Assembly: GCA_002700465.1 (NCBI GenBank)
Contig: PADT01000011.1
Span: 1 to 37,754, forward strand
Length of the DNA stretch: 37,754 bases
Source of the DNA: Flavobacteriaceae bacterium
Lineage (GTDB): Bacteria > Bacteroidota > Bacteroidia > Flavobacteriales > Flavobacteriaceae
Direction: 5' to 3'
The notes under the pieces: model-generated
The model's input: the letters and a program-made list of their open reading frames with translations, nothing else
What the model was told of the DNA's origin: nothing
Databases searched by the model: none
Position numbers and translations under genes: made by a program
Shown here: in pieces, positions 1 through 8,328 of the stretch
Layout of the letters: each line of letters begins with the position of its first letter
How positions within the stretch are numbered: the stretch's first letter is position 1

Positions 1-2
1 CG

Positions 3-386
3 TCATTTATTTATTCTTTTTTTGGAGTAAATGCTGTTTACGCTGTTCTGGCAGGAGCTTTTTATAACATAGGAGTGAACGGCTATTTGACACTCTGGGC
101 AGGAGCTTACACAAAATCACCCATTGATTTAAACTCAAGCGCTAACGCTTTTGGAGACAAAAAAGCATTCAATGCCAAAACAATGCTTGTGGGGATTCCT
201 CAAATGCTTTTGCCTGTCTTGGTGTATTATTTTACAAGTCAATATTATGATCACTTTACAGGATGCTTGGCTGTTGCTGTTTTAGGAACACTTGGAATAC
301 TTCTAAAACCTATTGCATTTAACTTAATTTTAAAAGCTTACAAAACAGAAAAACATTCAACACTTAAAGCCTATAAAACAAATTAG
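3..386 (+). CDS. DUF5687-like ABC transporter membrane protein, C-terminal part
   Basis: The reading frame is open from the left edge of the window, so only the C-terminal 127 or so residues are present. The GTG at 75 is internal, not the start, because the frame continues upstream with membrane-like residues. What is visible is two or three hydrophobic helices (an FIYSFFGVNAVYAVLAG segment, then LVGIPQMLLPVLVYYF and LAVAVLGTLGILL) and a lysine-rich tail. The ABC ATPase gene starts 5 bases downstream, so this is probably the permease half of an ABC exporter. Assignment to DUF5687, a Bacteroidota family usually paired with such an ATPase, rests on remembered family features and on context. The substrate is unknown. 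Confidence 0.7.
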   Translation, partial: SFIYSFFGVNAVYAVLAGAFYNIGVNGYLTLWAGAYTKSPIDLNSSANAFGDKKAFNAKTMLVGIPQMLLPVLVYYFTSQYYDHFTGCLAVAVLGTLGILLKPIAFNLILKAYKTEKHSTLKAYKTN

Positions 387-391
387 TTGTT

Positions 392-1087
392 ATGATTAAA
401 ATTGAAAATCTTATTAAAAAATATTCAAAACAAACCGTCTTAGATATTCTTTCACTAGAAATCCCATCTGGACAAACTTTTGGGTTAATTGGAAATAATG
501 GAGCTGGAAAAACAACACTTTTTAGTTGTTTGCTGGATTTAATAAAACCAACTAAAGGGAAAGTCATTAATAATGACGTTGAAGTTTCTAAAAGCGAGGA
601 CTGGAAATCTTTTACAACAGCCTTTTTAGATGAAACTTTTTTAATTGGTTACCTAATGCCTGAGGAATACTTTTATTTTATTGGAGAATTAAGAGGGCTA
701 TCAAAAATTCAAGTCGATAATTTTGTTTTAAAATTTGAAGATTTTTTCCACGGCGAGATTTTAGGAGGAAAGAAATATTTAAGAGACCTTTCAAAAGGAA
801 ATCAAAAAAAAGTTGGTGTAATAGCCGCCTTAATTGGAGAACCAAAAGTCATTATTCTCGACGAGCCGTTTGCAAATCTTGATCCTTCCACACAAATAAG
901 ACTTAAAGAAATAATAAAAGATTTGAGCAAGTATAAAGACACCACTATATTGGTGTCTAGTCACGATATTCAAGATGTTACAGAGGTTTGTGACCGAATA
1001 GCGCTTCTTGAAAAAGGTAAACTTATAAAAGATATCAAGACAAATAAGGAAACCCTCAAAGAATTAGAAACTTATTTTAAAGGTTAA
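392..1087 (+). CDS. ABC transporter ATP-binding protein
   Basis: This 231-residue protein is a single ABC ATPase domain that would power the membrane protein encoded just upstream. Walker A is GNNGAGKTT at residues 34-42. The signature is a slightly altered LSKGNQKK near residue 135, Walker B is VIILDEP near 155 with a following D-loop (ANLDP), and the switch histidine lies in VSSHD near 190. The Q-loop region is unusual, with FTTAFLDETFL where a plain Q would be expected. It resembles the ATPases of multidrug or bacteriocin-type exporters, but the cargo cannot be deduced. It sits 5 bases after the permease fragment, which suggests one transcript. Confidence 0.9.
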   Translation: MIKIENLIKKYSKQTVLDILSLEIPSGQTFGLIGNNGAGKTTLFSCLLDLIKPTKGKVINNDVEVSKSEDWKSFTTAFLDETFLIGYLMPEEYFYFIGELRGLSKIQVDNFVLKFEDFFHGEILGGKKYLRDLSKGNQKKVGVIAALIGEPKVIILDEPFANLDPSTQIRLKEIIKDLSKYKDTTILVSSHDIQDVTEVCDRIALLEKGKLIKDIKTNKETLKELETYFKG

Positions 1088-1110
1088 TAAAATTAAATTT
1101 CTTTATTTTG

Positions 1111-1141
1111 ATTAATTAAGAGATTCAGCTTCTTAATTAAT
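1111..1141 (+). repeat. Inverted repeat (11-bp stem) ahead of the sprE-like gene
   Basis: ATTAATTAAGA at 1111-1121 is perfectly complementary to TCTTAATTAAT at 1131-1141, with a 9-base loop. The second arm ends 11 bases before the TTG start at 1153. There is no T-run after it, so a classical terminator for the ABC gene is unlikely. It may be an operator or an mRNA hairpin that affects initiation. The stem is almost entirely A/T, which lowers its stability. Confidence 0.5.
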
Positions 1142-1152
1142 GAAACATAAGT

Positions 1153-3585
1153 TTGAAAAAATTAACAACATTACTTATTGTAATATTATTCTTGGGTTGC
1201 TCAACTCAGAAAAATAAAACCTTAAACAAAAGATATCATTCAACTGTTTCCACTTTTAACGTTTTATTTAACGGAAACGAATCAATTAAAGAGGGTAAAG
1301 AAAGTTTTTTAAAATCCTATCAAGAAGATTTTTGGGAAATTTTGCCAGTCGAACCCATTGAGTCAACAGACAAAATCATTACTGTTGACGGTCTGGAAAA
1401 TAAAAGCTTTTTGAAAGCTGAGGAAAAAGCAGCTAAAGCCATTCAAAAACATTCCATGCTCATAGGCGGAGTACAATACAACCCTAAAACACAAGATGCG
1501 TATTTAATGCTTGGAAGAGCAAGATATTTGGATCAAAGATACGTTCAGGCAATTGACGCTTTTAATCAGGTTTATAAATTAAACATCGAAAATGAGGTTT
1601 GGAAGCGATCCGTTATTTGGAAAGCAAGATCTAACATTCGTCTGGAGCAAGAGCTTGTAGCTGTTGAACTTTTGCAAGAACTTTTAAAGAACAAAAAAAA
1701 CAGTTCAGAAATTGTTGCAAAGGCTTACTCGGTATTGTCTATGGCGTATTTAAAACTCAACAAAACAAACGAAGCTTTAAAAACTCTTGAAATTGCTCAA
1801 AGAAACACCAAAGATAAAAACCACAAAGCAAGACTCTTATATATAAAAGGTCAATTGTATGAAAAACAAAATGAAATAGATTCTGCAAAAAACTCTTTCA
1901 ATAAAATTTTAAATTTTAAAAGAAAAATTTCAAGAAATATATATATAAATGCCAAGGTTAAAGCTCTTTTATATTCTGAGTCTCTTAACTCAAAAAAAGA
2001 GTTTTTGAAACTGATTAAAAATGAAGAAAACAAACCCTACTTAGATAAAATATATTACAATTACTCTAAACTTCTTTTCTCTACCGGTTCAGTTGCCATG
2101 GCAAAGAATTTTTTAAACATGTCAATAAAAGAAAACCCCGCTGATAAAAAATTAAAATCAAAAGCCTACATAAAGTTTTCAGAATTAAACTTTAACGACA
2201 CAAATTTCTTAACGGCAGGAAGATATTTAGACAGTACACTTCAGGTTTTAGATAAAAAATCCAAAGAATTTTGGTTTTACGAAAGACAAAAGAAAGGAAT
2301 TCAAAAAGTTGTTGATTTAGAAGAAAATCTAATTTTTTATGACAGTTTAATAAGGCTTTCAAGCTATGATAAAAAAAAGTTAGATGAAATTTTAAAATCA
2401 ATCAGTACAGAAAACAAACAACAATCTGAAAAATCAAATTCAAACGAAGTAAGACAAGACAGAGTTTTTAAAAAAACTAATTTTTATTTTTACAACAACA
2501 AAATAGTCGCTTTTGGAATCAAATCTTTTAAGTCTGTTTGGGGAAACAGAGAACGTAATACCTATTGGAGATCTGAAAAGTCGATTTTAAAAAACAATAT
2601 ATCGCCCGATAACGCTGCAAACGAGAAGAGCTCCAATAAACCTGTTTCTAAAAACGAAACTCAGTTCTTAGAACTATATAAAGACATACCTTTTTCTGAA
2701 TTTAAAAAAGATAGTCTTAATAATCTTATTGACTTATCTAAACTAGAGCTGGCAGAATTATACACTCTTAAGTACAAAAATTATAAGCTAGGAGAAACCG
2801 TTTTAACTCAATATTTATCTAAAGATCCAAATTCAAATAGAGCCACCAAAGCCAAATACTTGCTTTATAAACTATATAAAATTCAAAATAACAAAAAATA
2901 TATAAAAATTAAAGAGGACATTATAGCTAGTGATTCACTTTCTAGATTTGCAAAAATTTTATTAAAAGATCCAGACATGTTAATGGATGAAAACAAATCT
3001 TTAGCACTTAGAGACAGTTTGGCTAAAATGTTTAACAATCAAGATTTTGAAAAAATTATAAAATCAGTAGACCTAAATATTGATATTGTTGAAAAAGAAG
3101 AAATTAAAGTCGATTTGGAATTACTTAGAGCTCAGTCTTATGGAAGATTGGAGGGCATAGAAAAGTACACTGAGCTTCTCAAAGAAATTTCAAAAAAATA
3201 TTCAGAGAATAAAACCGCTATTGATTTAAACAAAACTATTTCTATGATTGGTAGAAAATGGAAAACCCCAATAAGCTTAAAAGCTTCAAAAGATTTCAAA
3301 CTAATATTTATTGTTAATAATAGTGATTTAAATAAAAGTGAGATTTTAAAAATTAACAGCAAAATAAGTACTGAGTTAAACAGTATTAATAGAGTGTCTT
3401 TTGACGTTTACAACTATAAAAATCACCTAATAGTTATTCACGATTTTAAAAGTGAAGAAAAAGCAGAGGACACTGCCCTAAAAATAACCGTTCAAATTCC
3501 TGAATTACGACTTAAAAATAATTTTGTAGCTTTGTCTTCCCAGTATAAAAACATGCTGATTTACAAGACTTTAGACTTGGATTAA
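1153..3585 (+). CDS. sprE: SprE/PorW-like TPR lipoprotein (gliding motility / type IX secretion)
   Basis: This 810-residue lipoprotein has an N-terminal signal peptide with lipobox LFLGC (Cys16). The family (SprE of Flavobacterium johnsoniae, PorW of Porphyromonas gingivalis) is needed for type IX secretion and gliding and sits in the envelope. The body is mostly helical with TPR-like repeats, clearest around residues 100-250 (YLMLGRARYLDQRYVQAIDA, AKAYSVLSMAYLKLNKTNEA). It ends in a C-terminal alpha/beta domain from about residue 710 (FKLIFIVNN...). The start is TTG at 1153: an in-frame stop lies 12 bases upstream and no ATG or GTG would keep the signal peptide. A bactofilin gene follows after 4 bases. 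Another TPR lipoprotein family is possible, but length, order and the neighbouring bactofilin/atp genes fit SprE. Confidence 0.8.
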   Translation: MKKLTTLLIVILFLGCSTQKNKTLNKRYHSTVSTFNVLFNGNESIKEGKESFLKSYQEDFWEILPVEPIESTDKIITVDGLENKSFLKAEEKAAKAIQKHSMLIGGVQYNPKTQDAYLMLGRARYLDQRYVQAIDAFNQVYKLNIENEVWKRSVIWKARSNIRLEQELVAVELLQELLKNKKNSSEIVAKAYSVLSMAYLKLNKTNEALKTLEIAQRNTKDKNHKARLLYIKGQLYEKQNEIDSAKNSFNKILNFKRKISRNIYINAKVKALLYSESLNSKKEFLKLIKNEENKPYLDKIYYNYSKLLFSTGSVAMAKNFLNMSIKENPADKKLKSKAYIKFSELNFNDTNFLTAGRYLDSTLQVLDKKSKEFWFYERQKKGIQKVVDLEENLIFYDSLIRLSSYDKKKLDEILKSISTENKQQSEKSNSNEVRQDRVFKKTNFYFYNNKIVAFGIKSFKSVWGNRERNTYWRSEKSILKNNISPDNAANEKSSNKPVSKNETQFLELYKDIPFSEFKKDSLNNLIDLSKLELAELYTLKYKNYKLGETVLTQYLSKDPNSNRATKAKYLLYKLYKIQNNKKYIKIKEDIIASDSLSRFAKILLKDPDMLMDENKSLALRDSLAKMFNNQDFEKIIKSVDLNIDIVEKEEIKVDLELLRAQSYGRLEGIEKYTELLKEISKKYSENKTAIDLNKTISMIGRKWKTPISLKASKDFKLIFIVNNSDLNKSEILKINSKISTELNSINRVSFDVYNYKNHLIVIHDFKSEEKAEDTALKITVQIPELRLKNNFVALSSQYKNMLIYKTLDLD

Positions 3586-3589
3586 TATT

Positions 3590-4012
3590 ATGGCGTTTAA
3601 TTTATCAAATAACAAACAGATGCAACAAAATAGAGAATCAAATAAAATTGATATAATAGAAAAAACAACAGTAATTGTAGGAAACATAACCTCTCAAGCT
3701 GATTTTAGAATTGACGGAAAAGTTGAAGGAACTATTTCAACATCTGGAAAAGTGGTAATTGGAGAAGAGGGAATTGTTTCTGGAAAGATCGTTTGTGAAA
3801 ACTCAGATATTGCAGGGACTATCAAGGGGAACTTAGATGTTTCAGGAATTTTATCGTTAAAATCCTCAGCCAGAATTGAAGGCGAGGTTATTGCGGGTAA
3901 ATTAGCCGTTGAGTCTGGAGCAAATGTCGATGCGAGCATTTCTATGAAAGGCGCAAAAAAAATGAAGGCTCTTTCTTCAACTGAAAAAACGCATTCTGAA
4001 AAAACAGCGTAA
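3590..4012 (+). CDS. Bactofilin (polymer-forming cytoskeletal protein)
   Basis: This 140-residue protein carries a bactofilin beta-helix domain of short repeating turns, for example DFRIDGKVEGTISTSGKVVI, then VSGKIVCENSDIAGTIKGNL and ARIEGEVIAGKLAVESGA. The tails are polar, with lysines at the C-terminus. Bactofilins polymerise without nucleotide into filaments at the membrane and organise cell-wall or envelope machines. It lies 4 bases after the sprE-like gene, and its 3' end overlaps the reading frame of the AtpZ-like protein. Co-transcription with an envelope lipoprotein suggests an envelope role, but this is inference. Confidence 0.9.
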   Translation: MAFNLSNNKQMQQNRESNKIDIIEKTTVIVGNITSQADFRIDGKVEGTISTSGKVVIGEEGIVSGKIVCENSDIAGTIKGNLDVSGILSLKSSARIEGEVIAGKLAVESGANVDASISMKGAKKMKALSSTEKTHSEKTA

Positions 4013-4196
4013 CCCTTTTATTGTTTTTATTGGTCTTGTTACCCAAATGGGTGTTACAATTTTTTGTTCAGCTTCATTAGGAAAATATATTGACAGTAAT
4101 TATAATTACGACAAAACCTTTACTGTTAGCTTGACTTTATTAGGAGTGGCGTTGTCGTTTTACATACTTATAAAACAACTAAAAAAAATAAATTAA
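3981..4196 (+). CDS. AtpZ/AtpI-like small membrane protein
   Basis: A frame of about 70 residues sits directly before the ATP synthase genes, where Bacteroidota carry an AtpZ/AtpI-family protein. Its content fits: a basic N-terminus (LKKRILKKQRNP), a first helix FIVFIGLVTQMGVTIFCSAS, the typical SLGKYID turn, a second helix TVSLTLLGVALSFYILI and a lysine-rich end. The family assists F-ATPase rotor assembly and Mg/Ca transport. The start is unclear. The frame opens after a stop at 3963-3965 and has no ATG, GTG or TTG before the first helix, only CTG at 3981 and 3996 and ATT at 3993. The first ATG, at 4047, would give a 49-residue protein without most of helix 1. CTG 3981 is given provisionally; its beginning overlaps the bactofilin gene. 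Confidence 0.65.
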   Translation: MKKRILKKQRNPFIVFIGLVTQMGVTIFCSASLGKYIDSNYNYDKTFTVSLTLLGVALSFYILIKQLKKIN

Positions 4197-4226
4197 TTCT
4201 CAATAAAATTTCTTCTTTCTTAATTT

Positions 4227-4255
4227 TTGTTTTTTAGTTAATAACCTTACATTTG
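4227..4255 (+). promoter_or_regulatory. Flavobacterial-type promoter for the ATP synthase genes
   Basis: TTG at 4227-4229 and TACATTTG at 4248-4255 are separated by 18 bases. This matches the Bacteroidota sigma consensus (TTG, 17-23 bases, TAnnTTTG) exactly. Transcription would begin shortly after 4255, leaving a leader of about 30 bases before the TTG start of atpB at 4290. It is the best promoter match seen in the window. Confidence 0.7.
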
Positions 4256-4289
4256 CGCACATATTTTAATCCAATAAGCAAGGCTTAAG

Positions 4290-5384
4290 TTGAAAAATTT
4301 AAAACATTCTACAATCATAATACTTACCTTGATTTTTGGGCTAACAATTTCTGCAGCTCCAATCGAAAACGAAACAAAAGATCCTAAAAAAGGAGGAGAT
4401 CTTAAAACAGAAATAAAAGAATACATTACGCATCATTTAAAAGACAGCCACTCTTACTCAATTACATCTTGGATTGACAAAGAAACTGGTAAAAAAGTTT
4501 ATATAGAAATTCCTCTTCCAGTTATTCTTTACGATAAAGGATTTCATTTTTTCATGTCTTCATCCTTAAAACACGGAAAGAAAGTTGTTGAAAGTAACGG
4601 AAACTATTACAAGTTAAATTATCACGACAGTAAAATATATAAAACCAACAAGGAAGGGGTCTTAGATTACGACAGTGATCATCACCCACTAAACGAAACA
4701 CCTCTTGATTTTTCAATAACAAAAAATGTTGCTTCTATTATTATTGTTGCAATTTTAATGTTTTTGTTGTTTTCAGGACTGGCTAAATCATTTGCTAAAA
4801 ATAAAGGGATTTCAAAAGGCTTAGGAAGATTTTTTGAACCAATAATACTCTACATAAGAGATGAAATTGCAATCCCAAATATTGGAGAAAAAAAATATAA
4901 AAACTATATGAGTTTTTTACTAACGGTTTTTTTCTTTGTTTGGTTTTTAAACATGTTAGGACTAACCCCATTAGGGGTTAACGTAACCGGAAATATAGCA
5001 GTTACTTTTTCGTTAGCGCTTCTTACCTTTATAATTACAAACTTCACAGCAAATAAAAGTTATTGGGGACATATTTTTTGGATGCCAGGAGTGCCTGTCC
5101 TTATAAAAATAGTATTGGCTCCAATAGAACTTTTAGGAGTTTTTATCAAGCCATTTTCACTGCTCATTAGATTATATGCTAATATTCAAGCAGGACACAT
5201 AGTGTTATACAGTTTAATTGGGTTGATGTTTATTTTCAAAGGTTATGTTGGCTCAAGTTTATCGTTTGGACTAGCCTTTTTTATCTCGATTATTGAGATT
5301 TTAGTAGCGTTATTACAAGCTTATATTTTCACAATGCTATCAGCATTGTATTTTGGATTTGCAGTTGCGGAGGAGGATCATTAA
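4290..5384 (+). CDS. atpB: F-type ATP synthase subunit a
   Basis: This 364-residue protein is subunit a of the membrane Fo sector, which forms the proton half-channels against the c-ring. The essential arginine is R294 in LLIRLYANIQAGH, followed by the C-terminal helices. As in other Bacteroidota, the protein has a long N-terminal extension (about 140 residues) that begins with a signal-like helix (IIILTLIFGLTISAA) and continues as a polar periplasmic region. The start is TTG at 4290: a stop lies 15 bases upstream and there is no ATG before residue 88. A consensus promoter lies just ahead. atpE follows after 30 bases. Confidence 0.96.
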   Translation: MKNLKHSTIIILTLIFGLTISAAPIENETKDPKKGGDLKTEIKEYITHHLKDSHSYSITSWIDKETGKKVYIEIPLPVILYDKGFHFFMSSSLKHGKKVVESNGNYYKLNYHDSKIYKTNKEGVLDYDSDHHPLNETPLDFSITKNVASIIIVAILMFLLFSGLAKSFAKNKGISKGLGRFFEPIILYIRDEIAIPNIGEKKYKNYMSFLLTVFFFVWFLNMLGLTPLGVNVTGNIAVTFSLALLTFIITNFTANKSYWGHIFWMPGVPVLIKIVLAPIELLGVFIKPFSLLIRLYANIQAGHIVLYSLIGLMFIFKGYVGSSLSFGLAFFISIIEILVALLQAYIFTMLSALYFGFAVAEEDH

Positions 5385-5414
5385 AAAAGAATGTTTAATT
5401 AAAATTATATAAAT

Positions 5415-5606
5415 ATGGAAATACCAGTAATCGTAGGTGGAGGATTAGTAGTAATTGGAGTTGGAATTGGAATCGGACTGACGGGAAAGGGAGCTATGGA
5501 AGCTATCGGACGTCAGCCAGATGCTAGTGGAAAAATTCAAGTTGCTGCTCTTATTTTGGCTGCCCTTGTTGAAGGTATAGGCTTTGCTGCACTTTTTGCA
5601 CTATAG
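5415..5606 (+). CDS. atpE: F-type ATP synthase subunit c
   Basis: This 63-residue hairpin protein forms the Fo rotor ring. Helix 1 is glycine-rich (GVGIGIGLTGKG), the polar loop is RQP at residues 33-35, and the ion-binding carboxylate is Glu53 in ALVEGIGF. The glutamine in helix 1 and the Ser/Thr after the glutamate that mark sodium-coupled rings are not seen, so proton coupling is the likelier reading. The gene is followed by a strong inverted repeat before atpF, which may help set its higher expression. Confidence 0.96.
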   Translation: MEIPVIVGGGLVVIGVGIGIGLTGKGAMEAIGRQPDASGKIQVAALILAALVEGIGFAALFAL

Positions 5607-5619
5607 TCAATTATCAAAA

Positions 5620-5663
5620 CTTTTTACAGCACAGCTGACCCTGCGAAAGCGTGCTGTAAAAAG
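5620..5663 (+). promoter_or_regulatory. Perfect 13-bp hairpin between atpE and atpF
   Basis: CTTTTTACAGCAC at 5620-5632 is fully complementary to GTGCTGTAAAAAG at 5651-5663. The 18-base loop can pair further (GCT with AGC), or form a small GCGAAAGC stem with a GNRA-like tetraloop. The right arm is followed by ATAATTT rather than a T-run, and atpF starts 20 bases later, so it is unlikely to be a full terminator. It probably acts as an RNA stability or processing element, or a partial attenuator that separates the amount of subunit c from the downstream subunits. Confidence 0.65.
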
Positions 5664-5683
5664 ATAATTTAAATAACTAAAAA

Positions 5684-6184
5684 ATGGAAAAACTAATAAC
5701 AGAATTTTCGATTGGTTTGTTTTTTTGGCAAACAGTTATATTCATTTTCTTAATTCTATTACTTAAGAAATTTGCTTGGAAGCCTATTTTGGATGCAGTA
5801 AACGAAAGAGAAGAAGGAATAAAAAACGCATTGCTTTCTGCAGAAAAGGCTAAAGAAGAAATGGCTTCTTTACAATCAGACAATGAAGAAACCTTAAAAA
5901 AAGCTAGATCTGAAAGAGATTCTCTTTTAAAGGAAGCAAGAGAAATTAAACAACAGCTAATTGATGAGGCTAAAAGTGAAGCCAAAAATGAAGCAAAAAA
6001 AATTATTTCTCAAGCTCAAGAAACTATTCAAAATGAAAAAAATGCCGCTATAGTCGATTTAAAAAATCAAGTAGCAGGACTTTCAATTGATATTGCTGAA
6101 AAAGTTTTAAAAGAAAAATTATCTGATGATAAAGCTCAGATGAAATTGGTTAAAGATCTTGTTAAAGAAGTTACATTAAAATAA
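5684..6184 (+). CDS. atpF: F-type ATP synthase subunit b
   Basis: This 166-residue protein is the peripheral stalk of the ATP synthase. It has one N-terminal membrane helix (IGLFFWQTVIFIFLILLLKK, about residues 9-29), then the conserved AWKPIL turn, then a long charged coiled coil to the end (AEKAKEEMASLQSDNEETLK, AKSEAKNEAKKI). The length is normal for a single-copy b subunit. The stop codon abuts the ATG of atpH with no spacer, pointing to coupled translation. Confidence 0.95.
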   Translation: MEKLITEFSIGLFFWQTVIFIFLILLLKKFAWKPILDAVNEREEGIKNALLSAEKAKEEMASLQSDNEETLKKARSERDSLLKEAREIKQQLIDEAKSEAKNEAKKIISQAQETIQNEKNAAIVDLKNQVAGLSIDIAEKVLKEKLSDDKAQMKLVKDLVKEVTLK

Positions 6185-6739
6185 ATGAAAACAAATAGAG
6201 CTGCAATTCGTTATGCTAAGGCATTAATTCTAGAATCTATTGAAAAAGACAATCTAGAGTCGATATATTCCGATATGCAAATAGTTCTTAATACATTTAA
6301 AGAAAATGAAAACTTACAATCTTTAGCTGAAAGCAGAGTTGTTAAGAACAGTATTAAATTAAGCACACTTAATTTAATATTTAAAGATCTTAGCAAACTT
6401 TCTATTAGCTTAATCAATGTTCTTTCAGAAAATAACAGAATTGATCTTTTAGAGATTATATCTTTTAAGTTTATTGAATTATACAAAGAACACAAAGGAA
6501 TTCAATCGGCACTAGTAACAACTGCGGTTCCTTTAGACGAAGAGATGAAATCTCACGTATTAGAAATTATTTCTAAACTAACTAATAAGAATACAATTTT
6601 AACCAATAAAATAGACAATAGTCTAATTGGGGGGTTTGTATTAAGATTAGGAGATATTGAATATAATGCTAGTTTTAAAAACAAACTTAAAACTATAAAA
6701 CAAGAATTTACAAAAAATACTAATTTATCAACATCATAG
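6185..6739 (+). CDS. atpH: F-type ATP synthase subunit delta
   Basis: This 184-residue protein links the peripheral stalk to the F1 head. The N-terminal helical domain starts with the family-typical RAAIRYAKAL, and the C-terminal part carries the conserved segment NSLIGGFVLRLGDIEYNASF, the delta/OSCP hallmark. The ATG directly follows the atpF stop codon. atpA begins 3 bases after its end. Confidence 0.95.
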   Translation: MKTNRAAIRYAKALILESIEKDNLESIYSDMQIVLNTFKENENLQSLAESRVVKNSIKLSTLNLIFKDLSKLSISLINVLSENNRIDLLEIISFKFIELYKEHKGIQSALVTTAVPLDEEMKSHVLEIISKLTNKNTILTNKIDNSLIGGFVLRLGDIEYNASFKNKLKTIKQEFTKNTNLSTS

Positions 6740-6742
6740 ATT

Positions 6743-8317
6743 ATGTCACAAATTAAACCTGCTGAAGTTTCAGCAATACTTAAAAAACAATTAACAGGAT
6801 TAGACGCTTCTGCTTCGTTAGACGAAGTTGGAACAGTATTACAAGTAGGTGATGGAATTGCCAGAGTTTACGGATTATCCAATGTTCAGTACGGCGAACT
6901 AGTTCAGTTTGATTCTGGACTTGAGGGAATTGTACTTAACCTTGAGGAAGACAATGTAGGAGTTGTTTTGCTCGGTCCCTCTAAAGAAATTAGTGAAGGT
7001 GATACTGTAAAAAGAACACAAAGAATTGCTTCTATTAATGTTGGAGAAAAAATAGTAGGAAGGGTTGTAAACGCACTTGGGAAACCTATTGATGGCAAAG
7101 GAAATATTGAAGGTGAATTATTTGAAATGCCTCTTGAAAGAAAAGCTCCTGGTGTTATTTTCAGACAGCCAGTAAATGAGCCATTACAGACAGGTATAAA
7201 ATCTATTGACGCAATGATTCCCGTTGGCCGTGGACAAAGAGAATTAGTAATTGGCGATAGACAAACCGGAAAAACAACTGTTTGTATTGATACAATTTTA
7301 AATCAGAAAGAATTTTATGATGCAGGAGAGCCTGTTTATTGTATTTATGTTGCTATTGGGCAAAAGGCATCAACAGTTGCAGGAATTGCAAAAACTCTTG
7401 AAGACAAAGGCGCTATGGCTTACACTACTATTGTGGCTGCTAACGCTTCAGATCCTGCACCAATGCAAGTTTACGCTCCTTTTGCTGGAGCTGCAATTGG
7501 AGAATATTTTAGAGATACAGGAAGACCTGCACTTATTATATATGATGATTTATCAAAACAAGCTGTAGCATATCGTGAAGTGTCACTTTTATTAAGAAGA
7601 CCACCAGGTAGAGAAGCTTACCCTGGAGATGTTTTCTATTTACACTCAAGATTATTAGAAAGATCTTCAAAAGTAATAGCAGATGATGCAATTGCAAAAG
7701 ACATGAACGATTTACCTTCTTCTTTAAAATCTGTGGTAAAAGGAGGCGGATCTTTAACTGCGTTACCAATTATTGAAACACAAGCTGGAGATGTTTCTGC
7801 CTATATTCCAACTAATGTAATTTCCATTACTGATGGTCAAATATTTTTGGAATCTAATCTTTTCAACTCTGGTGTAAGGCCAGCAATTAACGTTGGTATA
7901 TCAGTTTCAAGGGTTGGTGGTTCTGCTCAGATCAAGGCCATGAAAAAAGTATCAGGAACGCTAAAATTAGATCAAGCTCAGTTTAGAGAACTTGAAGCTT
8001 TTGCTAAATTCGGATCTGATTTAGACGACGCTACATTAAATGTTATAGAAAAAGGAAAAAGAAATGTAGAAATTTTAAAACAAGCACAAAACGATCCATT
8101 TACTGTTGAGGATCAAGTAGCAATTATTTTTGCAGGTTCAAAAAATTTACTTAGAAAAGTTCCTGTCAATAAGGTAAAAGAATTTGAACGAAAATATATT
8201 GACTTTTTAAATGCAAAACATAAAAAGACAATGGAGACAATTAAATCAGGAAAATTAACTGATGATGTTATAAGCGTTTTAACTAAGACTGCCGATGAAC
8301 TAAGCTCTACCTATTAA
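6743..8317 (+). CDS. atpA: F-type ATP synthase subunit alpha
   Basis: This 524-residue protein is the non-catalytic nucleotide-binding subunit of F1. Walker A is GDRQTGKT at residues 171-178, and [17 protein letters not shown] is the Walker B region. The alpha-type signature [17 protein letters not shown] and the C-terminal helical domain ([11 protein letters not shown]) are intact. Its usual partner, beta (atpD), is absent here and must be elsewhere in the genome, as is common in Bacteroidota. Confidence 0.98.
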   Translation: MSQIKPAEVSAILKKQLTGLDASASLDEVGTVLQVGDGIARVYGLSNVQYGELVQFDSGLEGIVLNLEEDNVGVVLLGPSKEISEGDTVKRTQRIASINVGEKIVGRVVNALGKPIDGKGNIEGELFEMPLERKAPGVIFRQPVNEPLQTGIKSIDAMIPVGRGQRELVIGDRQTGKTTVCIDTILNQKEFYDAGEPVYCIYVAIGQKASTVAGIAKTLEDKGAMAYTTIVAANASDPAPMQVYAPFAGAAIGEYFRDTGRPALIIYDDLSKQAVAYREVSLLLRRPPGREAYPGDVFYLHSRLLERSSKVIADDAIAKDMNDLPSSLKSVVKGGGSLTALPIIETQAGDVSAYIPTNVISITDGQIFLESNLFNSGVRPAINVGISVSRVGGSAQIKAMKKVSGTLKLDQAQFRELEAFAKFGSDLDDATLNVIEKGKRNVEILKQAQNDPFTVEDQVAIIFAGSKNLLRKVPVNKVKEFERKYIDFLNAKHKKTMETIKSGKLTDDVISVLTKTADELSSTY

Positions 8318-8328
8318 AAGAATAATTA

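Noticed and set aside
75-386. GTG at 75 as start of a separate 103-residue protein
   Set aside because: The frame is open upstream to the window edge with membrane-like residues, so this is an internal codon of a truncated gene.
7317-7568. Leucine-rich ORFs within atpA on both strands
   Set aside because: They are out-of-frame readings of a highly conserved gene; the leucine richness comes from the codon pattern of atpA.
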